Source: Corallococcus silvisoli
GTDB taxonomy: Bacteria > Myxococcota > Myxococcia > Myxococcales > Myxococcaceae
Length of the DNA: 64,000 nucleotides
Direction of reading: 5' to 3'
NCBI RefSeq assembly: GCF_009909145.1
Contig: NZ_JAAAPJ010000011.1
Coordinates: 248,001-312,000 of the forward strand
The notes below the pieces were generated by a model. It did not search any database. It saw only the letters and a list, made by a program, of their open reading frames with translations, and was not told the DNA's origin. A program made the position numbers and the translations under genes. This document shows positions 51,726-60,100 of the stretch, one piece after another; position 1 is the first letter of the stretch; every line of letters starts with the position of its first letter.

Positions 51726-52868
51726 CTACAGCAGCGAGCAGAGCAACCCGCTGCCCGTGTTCGCCGGGCAGTTCGTGCCCTGGCAGTACGCCGGCCCCAG
51801 GCCGATGGAGAGGATGCCCTGGAGGCTGGGCACCTTCACCTTGCACGTGCCCGTGGTCGCGTTGCCGGACGCGTCCTTCACCTCGTACACCATCGTGTAG
51901 ACGCGACCGTTGCCCAGCAGGCTGGACTCCGCGCGCAGCTCCGCGGACTTGCGGTCCGCGCTCAGCTTGATGTCCTTGCACTTGAACAGGTTGAGGCTGA
52001 AGAGCGCGTCCTCCGACTCATCCGACTCAACCCGGATGATGGAGCCAGACGCCTGGAGGTCCAGCGTCCCGCCGCAGTTGTCCACCGGCGCCTGCGCGCA
52101 GTCCGCCAGCGTCACCGTCTTGTAGTCCGCGGTCAGCGAGCGCGGGAGCACCAGGTTCTTGCTCGCCCCGGCCACCGGCGCGGTCGCGTCCACCACCGTC
52201 ACCGTGGCGGCGCACGTGGCCGTGTCCATCCCGTCCGACAGCGTGAGCGTCACCGGCGTCACACCGGGGGCGTACGGGCCCGCCGGGCTCTGCTCGCGGC
52301 TCAGCGGCTGCGGGAAGAGGTCCGAGTCATAGGAGCCATTGTCGATGGACGCCGGCGCCGCGCACGACGCGCCCGCCACCACCGTCACGTTCTTGCAGAG
52401 CGCCACCGGCGGCTGGTTCACGACACACCCGCCACCCGCGGCCAGCGTCACCGACGCGATGTTGTTCAGCTCGTCGTCCTCCGGGAAGAAGTCGAAGGCA
52501 TCCGCGACCACGAACAGCCGCTGCGTCCCCTCCGGCACCTGCACCACCTTCTCGAAGGGATAGCGCTCCTTGCCCACCAGCCACGGCACGTCCACCGTCG
52601 CCAGCAGCGTGCCGCCCTGCGCCGGGTCCCCCGCGTAGATCCCCGCGACCGACGGGTCGATGCCCGTGGGCGCCTCGTTGCGGATGGCCCCCGTCACCGT
52701 CAACACATCGCCGTCACAGGTGACGCCCAGCTCGGAGACAGACAGGTCCAGGTCCGTCAGCGCCGCCTTGGCCTGACGCGGGGCCGTGCCCTCATCGTAC
52801 GACTCGGCGCCACAGGCGCTCAGCAGCAACAGGGATGCAACGAGGGAAAACGGACGGCGCGAGGACAT
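51726..52868 (-). CDS. Exported lipoprotein with Ig-like repeats (380 aa)
   Basis: ATG 52868 with GGAG upstream. Lipobox LLLLSACGAES. The N-terminal 130 residues form a CARDB-like domain (LSVSELGVTCDGDVLTVTGA, IDPSVAGIYAGDPAQGGTLL, DELNNIASVTLAAGGG). Then HYR-like repeats (PVALCKNVTVVAGASCAAPA, PVTLTLSDGMDTATCAATVT, VVDATAPVAGASKNLVL), each with a Cys pair. The last 60 residues contain CPANTGSGLLC. Members are surface adhesion-like proteins of myxobacteria; no enzymatic activity is expected. Confidence 0.75.
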   Translation of the reverse strand: MSSRRPFSLVASLLLLSACGAESYDEGTAPRQAKAALTDLDLSVSELGVTCDGDVLTVTGAIRNEAPTGIDPSVAGIYAGDPAQGGTLLATVDVPWLVGKERYPFEKVVQVPEGTQRLFVVADAFDFFPEDDELNNIASVTLAAGGGCVVNQPPVALCKNVTVVAGASCAAPASIDNGSYDSDLFPQPLSREQSPAGPYAPGVTPVTLTLSDGMDTATCAATVTVVDATAPVAGASKNLVLPRSLTADYKTVTLADCAQAPVDNCGGTLDLQASGSIIRVESDESEDALFSLNLFKCKDIKLSADRKSAELRAESSLLGNGRVYTMVYEVKDASGNATTGTCKVKVPSLQGILSIGLGPAYCQGTNCPANTGSGLLCSLL

Positions 52869-53207
52869 AGCTGTCTCCAGGGTGTGGCAGTGCCAGGTGG
52901 AAACGGGACCGGCGCCAGACAATGACAGCCAGGGCCCGTGAACATTGTTTGCCACGAACATATTTTTCTAGCAATACCGGCAAATCAATTTATCTCCAGG
53001 TATATATAGACACCCAGTTGGAGCACAAATGACACCGTGTCTGCCTTTGCGAAAACTTGAGAAACCCCCGCACGCGGTGTCCGGGGTTGACGGACCTGGA
53101 GGCAGGGTCGCCGCCCAGGGGGGCGGGCGGGGGGATGGGCGTCACAGTGGACAGCGCCCGCCCTGATGGGGTTGGTTCGGCCCGCCCCGCTGTTGAGGGG
53201 AGGACCC
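52869..53207. other. AT-rich intergenic region, 339 bp
   Basis: A strikingly AT-rich core (about 52935-53015, including TATATATAGA) in a 70 percent GC genome, between divergent genes. A minus-strand promoter candidate TTGATT-N17-AAATAT lies near 52958-52988. The plus-strand gene is reached after GGGGAGGA at 53197-53204. Confidence 0.5.
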
Positions 53208-55232
53208 ATGGCCTCTGTCACTCCGCGCTACGCCCACCCGTTCCTACCCGTGACCCGTGCCGACATGCAGGCTCGGGGGTGGGAGCAGTGCGACATCATC
53301 ATCGTGAGCGGCGACGCCTACGTGGACCACCCGGCGTTCGGCCCGGTGCTCATCGCCCGCTTCCTGGAGGGACGGGGCTTCAAGGTGGGCATCATCCCCC
53401 AGCCGGACTGGCACTCGGCGGAGCCCTTCAAGGCGCTGGGCAAGCCCCGGCTCTTCTTCGGGGTGGCCGCGGGCAACCTGGACTCGATGCTCAACCGGCT
53501 GACGGCCCAGAAGAAGAACCGCTCGGAGGACCAGTACAGCCCGGGCGGGCGCACCAACTGCCGGCCGGACCGGGCCTCCATCGTCTACGCGCAGCGCTGC
53601 CGCGAGGCCTTCCCGGAGGCGCCGGTCGTGCTGGGAGGCATCGAGGCCAGCCTGCGCCGCATCGCGCACTTCGACTACTGGAGCGAGAAGGTGCGCCGCT
53701 CCATCCTCTTCGACGCCAAGGCGGACCTGCTGGTGTTCGGCATGGGCGAGCGGCCCATCTGGGAGATCGCCGACCGGCTGAACCGGGGCGAGCGCATCGA
53801 GGACCTGAAGGACATCCGGGGCACCGCGCACCTCATCAACGACGCGGCGATGAAGGCGATTGAAGCGGACCCGGCGAAGCGCGCGGCGGACCGCGACAAG
53901 GTGGTGGTGCTGCCCTCCTACGAGGAGGTGGTGGCGGACACGCGCGCCTTCGCGGTGATGAGCCGGGACTTCCAACTGGAGACCAACCCCGGCAACGCGC
54001 GCGCCATCGCGCAGCGCCACGGCAACCGGGCCATCTACATGAACCCGCCCGCCCGGCCGCTGGAGGATGGCGCGGGACAGAAGCCCGGCGACACGGCCAC
54101 GGTGGCGATGGACGAGCTGTACGACCTGAAGCTCAACCGCGTGCCGCACCCGATGTACACCGAGCGCATCCCGGCCTACGAGACGGTGAAGCACTCGGTG
54201 GTCTTGATGCGCGGGTGTTTTGGCGGCTGCACCTTCTGCTCCATCACGGAGCACGAGGGGCGCGTCATCCAGAGCCGCTCCGCGCAGAGCGTGCTGCGCG
54301 AGGTGCGCGAGGTGCGGCGCATGGGGGACTTCCGGGGGACCATCACGGACCTGGGGGGCCCCACGGCGAACATGTACAAGCTCAAGTGCAAGAGCGAGGA
54401 CATCGAGAGCCGCTGCCGCAAGCTGTCGTGCGTCCACCCGGGCGTGTGCGAGAACCTCCAGACGGACCACGGCCCGCTCATCTCGCTGATGCGCCAGGTG
54501 CGCGAGGAGCCGGGCATCAAGCACGTCTTCATCGCGAGCGGCGTGCGGTATGACCTGGCCGAGCGCTCGCCGGAGTACGTGAAGGAGCTGGCGGCGCACC
54601 ACGTGGGCGGCCAGCTGTCCGTGGCGCCGGAGCATGTCTCGCCGCGCGTGCTGGAGAAGATGAAGAAGCCCGGCATCGAGAGCTTCGAGCGCTTCCAGAA
54701 CATGTTCGCGTGCGCCAGCGAGGACGCGGGCAAGGAGCAGTACGACATCGCCTACTTCATCAGCGGCCACCCCGGCTCCACGCTGGAGGACATGGTGATG
54801 CTGGCCCAGTGGCTGAAGGAGAAGGGCAAGCGGCCCCGGCAGGTGCAGGACTTCATCCCCACGCCCATGTCGGTGGCGACGGCCATGTATTACACGGGGC
54901 TGGATCCGCTGAAGATGGAGCCCGTGTACACGGCGAAGGGCCTGCGCGAGAAGCGGCTGCAGAAGGCGCTGCTGCTCTACTGGAACCCGGAGCACTGGCC
55001 GCTGGCGCGTGAAGCGCTGCGGCTCGCCGGGCGCGAGGACCTCATCGGCCGGGGGCCGAACGCGCTGGTGCCGCCGGAGTCCGCCGCGGAGGCCGCGCGC
55101 CTGCGCCGGACAGCGGGGGGCGACGCCGAGGAGGGGCTGGCGACCAACGCGTGGCCCCGGCCGGTGCAGCCTCGGCCGTCGGGACCGCGCGGAGGCCGCA
55201 CGCCGCGTCCGGGCTCGCGCGGACGTGCGTGA
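53208..55232 (+). CDS. ygiQ: YgiQ-family radical SAM protein
   Basis: ATG 53208 with GGGGAGGA upstream. 674 residues: an N-terminal domain with VSGDAYVDHPAFGPVLIARF and NLDSMLNRLTAQKKNRSEDQ, GGIEASLRRIAHFDYWSEKV, then the radical SAM cluster MRGCFGGCTFCSITEHEGRV (Cys337, Cys341, Cys344), SCVHPGVCENLQTDH, SVAPEHVSPRVLEKMKKPGI and QDFIPTPMSVATAMYYTGLD. The C-terminal 60 residues are Arg/Pro/Gly-rich. The family is widespread, but its reaction is still not settled. Confidence 0.9.
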   Translation: MASVTPRYAHPFLPVTRADMQARGWEQCDIIIVSGDAYVDHPAFGPVLIARFLEGRGFKVGIIPQPDWHSAEPFKALGKPRLFFGVAAGNLDSMLNRLTAQKKNRSEDQYSPGGRTNCRPDRASIVYAQRCREAFPEAPVVLGGIEASLRRIAHFDYWSEKVRRSILFDAKADLLVFGMGERPIWEIADRLNRGERIEDLKDIRGTAHLINDAAMKAIEADPAKRAADRDKVVVLPSYEEVVADTRAFAVMSRDFQLETNPGNARAIAQRHGNRAIYMNPPARPLEDGAGQKPGDTATVAMDELYDLKLNRVPHPMYTERIPAYETVKHSVVLMRGCFGGCTFCSITEHEGRVIQSRSAQSVLREVREVRRMGDFRGTITDLGGPTANMYKLKCKSEDIESRCRKLSCVHPGVCENLQTDHGPLISLMRQVREEPGIKHVFIASGVRYDLAERSPEYVKELAAHHVGGQLSVAPEHVSPRVLEKMKKPGIESFERFQNMFACASEDAGKEQYDIAYFISGHPGSTLEDMVMLAQWLKEKGKRPRQVQDFIPTPMSVATAMYYTGLDPLKMEPVYTAKGLREKRLQKALLLYWNPEHWPLAREALRLAGREDLIGRGPNALVPPESAAEAARLRRTAGGDAEEGLATNAWPRPVQPRPSGPRGGRTPRPGSRGRA

Positions 55233-55324
55233 GGCGAGGCCCCCGGCTTTCTCTCCGGGGGTGGGCTCGGGTATAGGGTGCGCCGCCTCTATTTGAGCGG
55301 CCACACCGCCGGAGCCAGACACCC

Positions 55325-55822
55325 ATGCCCAGGACTTCCCAGGAGCAGTCGCAGGAGCGCCACGCGTTCCTGCTCGACCTCTTCCGCAACCAGCCCGACC
55401 TGAGCCGCCAGGACGCCCTGGACAGCTTCAAGGACCGCTTCAACGCGACCATCAACCTGCGCACGTTCAACGAGCTGCGCGAGCAGGCGAAGAAGGAGCT
55501 GGCCTCTGGCGCTCACGCGCCGGTCGCCGTCAAGGAGGAGCCGGAGGTGGAGGCCCAGGACGAGCGCTCCGAGGTGATGTCCGAGGACGTGGGGGCCCTG
55601 CTCAAGGCGGCGGCGACGCCGGAGCCGCACACGGGCGCGGCGCCCGCGAAGAAGCCGAAGGCCAAGGGCCCGGGCTCGCGCAACGTCTTCGTGGACGCGT
55701 CGCAGGAGCAGCTCCAGTTCCTGGAGCGCGTGGTGATGCAGCTCCAGGAGGCGGGTGCGGCCAATGTGCGCATCGACCACGCCACCGACCGGTGGATGGT
55801 GCTCGTGGTGGACTCCAAGTAG
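55325..55822 (+). CDS. Hypothetical protein (165 aa)
   Basis: ATG 55325. N-terminal helical part (QEQSQERHAFLLDLFRNQPD, LSRQDALDSFKDRFNATINL) that may form a helix-turn-helix, an acidic/Pro/Ala linker, then a C-terminal beta-rich region (VVMQLQEAGAANVRIDHATD). It follows the radical SAM gene by 92 bases on the same strand. Function unknown. Confidence 0.6.
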   Translation: MPRTSQEQSQERHAFLLDLFRNQPDLSRQDALDSFKDRFNATINLRTFNELREQAKKELASGAHAPVAVKEEPEVEAQDERSEVMSEDVGALLKAAATPEPHTGAAPAKKPKAKGPGSRNVFVDASQEQLQFLERVVMQLQEAGAANVRIDHATDRWMVLVVDSK

Positions 55823-56034
55823 TCCCCGCCGTCCGACAGTCCGCGCCTGACCGGAAGGTCCGCCTCCCCCACCGGGAGCGCGGACCTTGTCGTTCCGGCA
55901 CGCCGCCCGCGCGGGTTGGACTCACCCCGTCGGGCGTTCATCGCCAGACGCGGGCCTCGCTCCGTCTGTTCGGGAGCACGAGCCCCGCCGCTTTCGGGCG
56001 GGCAATCCGGGCGCGGGCCGGGTGAGATGGGGCC

Positions 56035-57024
56035 ATGACGCGTGCCCCTCCCCTCCTCCTCGCCCTCGCGCTGTCCACGGGTTGTGCCGGCAGACAGGCC
56101 CCCGCTCCCTCCGAGGTGAGGACCTGGACCGCGACGCTGTACCAGGACCACCCGCTGGTCGGGCGCATCTGGGACGTGGCGGGAGGCCGCTTCGTGGACG
56201 AGAGCGCCCTGCGCGCGGCGGTGATCCCCGCGCGGTTCGTGCTCTTGGGGGAGCGGCATGACCAGCCGGACCACCACCGGCTCCAGGCGGAGTTGGTGCG
56301 CGCGAAGACGGACGCGGGACAGCACCCGGCCCTCGCCTTCGAGATGCTGGACGTCACGCAGCAGCCCGCCGTGGACGCGGCGCTGAGGGAACATCCGGAG
56401 GACGTGGCGGGTCTGGCGAAGGCGGTGGACTGGGACCACGGAGGCTGGCCCGCGTTCAGCCTCTACCAGCCCGTGTTCAGCGCGGGGCTCCAGGCCCACC
56501 TGCCCATCATCGCCGCCAACCTCCCCCGCGCGCAGGTGCGCGAGCTGGTGATGAAGGGACCGGAGGCACTCCCCGCCGACCTGCGCGCCCGCCTGGAGTT
56601 GGATGCCCCCGTTCCGGAAGCGGAGGCGAAGGCCGTCCGTGAGGAGTTGGACCGCTCCCACTGTGGCCAGCTCCCTGCACGGATGCTGGAGCCCATGGCG
56701 CTAGCGCAGCGAGCGCGCGACGCGATGATGGCCGACCGGCTGCTGGAGACCGTGCCCGCCGACGGCGCGGTGCTCATCACCGGCAATGGGCACGTCCGCG
56801 AGGACCGGGCCGTCCCCGCCCACCTGGAGCGCCGCGCGAAGGACGTCACGGTGCTGAGCGTCGCGCTGCTGGAGGTGTCACCTGAAGCCCTGACGCCTCA
56901 GGACTACGCGGCCCTCGCCGGTGCCTCTTCCCTGCCCTACGACTACGTGTGGTTCACCCCCGCGTTGCCAGAAGACGACCCGTGCAAGGAGTTGCGGCAG
57001 CGCAACGCGAAGCCAAAGGAGTAG
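56035..57024 (+). CDS. ChaN-family haem-binding lipoprotein
   Basis: ATG 56035. Lipobox LALALSTGCAGR. The protein matches the ChaN family: IWDVAGGRFVDESALRAAVI, RFVLLGERHDQPDHHRLQAE, ALAFEMLDVTQQPAVDAALR, WPAFSLYQPVFSAGLQAHLP and VLITGNGHVREDRAVPAHLE. ChaN of Campylobacter is an outer-membrane lipoprotein that binds haem; GERHD supplies likely ligands. A single gene. Confidence 0.82.
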   Translation: MTRAPPLLLALALSTGCAGRQAPAPSEVRTWTATLYQDHPLVGRIWDVAGGRFVDESALRAAVIPARFVLLGERHDQPDHHRLQAELVRAKTDAGQHPALAFEMLDVTQQPAVDAALREHPEDVAGLAKAVDWDHGGWPAFSLYQPVFSAGLQAHLPIIAANLPRAQVRELVMKGPEALPADLRARLELDAPVPEAEAKAVREELDRSHCGQLPARMLEPMALAQRARDAMMADRLLETVPADGAVLITGNGHVREDRAVPAHLERRAKDVTVLSVALLEVSPEALTPQDYAALAGASSLPYDYVWFTPALPEDDPCKELRQRNAKPKE

Positions 57025-57105
57025 GCCCTCCTCGCGTCGGCCGAAGTGACAGTGTCACCAGGGGCGGCATCCCGGAGCGGGCCGCGAGCCCCTATGGTGG
57101 CGTCC

Positions 57106-60100
57106 ATGCTCTGTCCCGCCTGTACCGAGTTCCGCGCCGCCGACCCGGGCCCCGTGTGCCCGGTGTGCGGTGCCACCCTCGTGCCCGCCGCTGGCCAGCA
57201 CCTGGATGACTTCGTGCGGGCCTTGATGCTCCGACAGGTCGAGCGCTGGCACTTCGACGGGCTGCTGGACCCCGCGACCGCGAACCGCCTGGAGGCGTCC
57301 CTCCTCGACATCCCGGAGCGCGCCGTCGCCGAGCCTGAACCGCTCGCGCCCCCTGCCGTGCCAGCCGTGGAGGACTCCCCGGTCGACCCGGCGGCGCGCG
57401 TGGAGGCCTGGGCGGATGGCGTCGCCACGTCGCTGCGTCGCACGGGCGGGTGGCGGCTGGGGTGGCTTGGCACGCTCGCGCGCTCGCTGGACGAAACCGC
57501 GCGGCTGGAGCGTGAGCAGGAGGCGCGGCGGCGAGCGGCGGCGCGGAAGGCCCTCGACGACCGCGACGCCTCCCGTGCTGACCAGGAGGCCCAGCGGACC
57601 GCTTCGAGAGCGACCTCGGAGGATGACGAGGACTCCTCCAGCGAGGAGGACCTGGGCTCCGCGCTGGGGTCGGGGCAGGCGATGTTCGCGCGGGGGCACC
57701 TGGACTCGCTGGGCGGCAGCGGCCTGGAGGCGGTGATCGCCCTGGATGAAGGCGACAGCGCGCCCCGCGTCAATGAATACATCTGGTGGTTCCTCGGCGC
57801 GGTGCTGGTGTTGGGCGGCTCGCTCATGGGGGTCCGCGAGGCGTGGCGGGCGCTCGGAGGCGTGCCCCGGCAGTTGATCGTCTCGGGCGCGCTGCTGGGC
57901 TACCACGCGGCCTTCATCGGACTGGGGACGTTCCTGGCGCGGCGCTCGCTGTCGGCCGGGCGCATCCTCGCGAGCATCGGGCTCGCGTTGCTGCCCGTGG
58001 TGTTCGTCGCGCTGTCCGCGCTGGTGGGGCTGACGCCTCGGGTGGGCGTCCCCGTCGCGCTCGGGGTCGCCGCGGTCGCGCTGCTTCCGTTGAGGGCCGC
58101 GGGGCGGCTGTTGCATGGGACGAGCGCCGTGTCCCTCGCGGTGGCGCTGTTTCCCTCGCTCCTGGCGGGGCTCCTGTTGATGCGCGGCGACGACGCGCCC
58201 TGGCTTCGCGTGCTGTGCGCGTTCGCGGGCGTGTTCGCGCTGGCGGCCACGGAGTGGCGAGCGCGGGCGGTGGCGCCTGGCATGGCGACCCTGGTGAACA
58301 TGGGCGCCGCGCTCTATGGCGCACTCTGGCTCGCGGTCTTCTGCGTGGCGAGCGGGCCTTCGGGGTTCGACGCGCTGGAGCCGGGCAGCCCCCTGTTCGC
58401 GGGCCTCACCCTCTGGGCGGTGGCGCTGGGCGCGGTGGTGGCCGGGGCCGCGTCCTCCTCCGCCGTTCGCGCCGCCTTTCCACGCGCGGGTCCCGTGTTC
58501 GAGACGCTGGCGCACGCGGTGGTCGCCAGTGGCGCGCTCGCGGGGGCACTCGGCGCGCTCTCAGGTGTCCCGGGCGATGACCGCTCGGTGGACGTCACTT
58601 CCGTCTGCGCGCCCGTGATGGCCGCGCTCGTCTTCTTCATCCTGGAGCCCCGTCGCCGGGCCCTCGTGCACCCGGGCGTCCTGGCGTCGCTGCTCTCCGG
58701 GGCGCTGCTCGCGCGGACGCTGGCTCCCGATGAGCCGGCGTGGGCGTGCTTCGGCGTCGCGGCGGTGGCGGCCGGGCTGATGCTGCTGGCGCGAGTGACG
58801 TCCGCCAGCGGCCCGCGCATGCGGCTGCTCGCGTGGGGCGTCGTGGTCTCGCTCGCGGCGATGCCCGCCTTCACCGCGCTGGACTGGCGCTGGGGCGTGG
58901 GCAGCCCCTGGCCCAGGGCGCTCGCGGGAGGGCTCATCGCGATCTCGGCCCACCTCGCGGGGGGATGGCGGTGGAGGGGCCTCCACACCCTGGGCGGCGG
59001 CGCCCTGCTCTTCGGCGCGCTCGCGGCCGTCGCGGGGACACCGTCGCTCGCCTCCAGCGCGGCGAGCCTCGCCGTCCTCGCGCTCGCCGCGGCGCTCTAT
59101 GGCCTCGGTGGCCGCATGCAGTCCGCGTGGCACGGCGGCACCGACTCGTTCCAGCCCTTGAAGGACCTGTCGCTGGTCATCGCCGCGCTCGGGGTGGTGC
59201 GGGCCCTGGGCGTCCTGCCCGCGTTGCCAGACATGCTCCTGCCGTTCGCGGGGCCCCATGCCGCGGTGCTCGCCTGCGCGCCCACCGCGCTGATCACGGC
59301 GGTGTTGCTGCTCCGCGTGAGGAGCGACGGAAGCCGGCTCGTGAGTTTCCTCGCGGCCTCTGGACTCATGGTCACGGTGGCGCAGGTCACGGGCACGGTC
59401 TCCGACTTCACCTCGGCGAGGGCCGCCCTCGTGGCCGCGGCCCTGGGGTTGGCCTTCGCGGTCCTCGTGATGGCGCGTGGCTCCCCCTCCGAGGACGCGC
59501 CCAAGGCGCAGGGCCGGCGGTTGCTGGGCATCCTCCCCCTGCCGTTTGGCGCACGGGGCCGGCCTCTCTTCACGGATGGCTTCGCGGGCGCGGCGCTCGT
59601 GCAGGCCGTCTTCGCGACCCTCGTGCTGTTCCAGTGGATCCCCACGCCCGTCGCCGCCGAGCGGCCGGCGTTCCTCCTCGCCGGAGGACTGCTCACGGCG
59701 GGCGCGCTGGTGGCGTTCGTGTCGCGCGGCTTCGTGGCGTTCCGCCTGCGAGGGTCGGTGGGGACGCTCGCCGTGGGTGGAGGCTTCATCGCGCTCACCG
59801 CGATCATCAACCGCGCGGGCCGCCCCCTTCCGCCCGACGTCAGCGCGTGGCGACTGCCCCTCATCGGCGTCGCGCTCTGGGCCGTGGCGCTGGCGACGCG
59901 ACGCGCGGGGCCGTGGGTCGGCCGGCTCCTGGAGAACCCCCGGCACGGGCCGCTCTACCACGCGGTGCCCCACCTGGGCGTGGCCGCGCTCGCCGGGGTC
60001 CTCCTGCGCTCCGCCATCCAGGTCGGCCTTCCGGATCCCTCGCGTGCGCTGGGCGTGGTGCCGCCGCTGCTGGCGCTGGGCCCCGCGCTGCTGGTGCTGC

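Noticed and set aside
53244..55322. A 692-residue minus-strand frame across the radical SAM gene
   Set aside because: Antisense shadow rich in His, Arg and Leu. The radical SAM motifs on the plus strand decide the coding strand.
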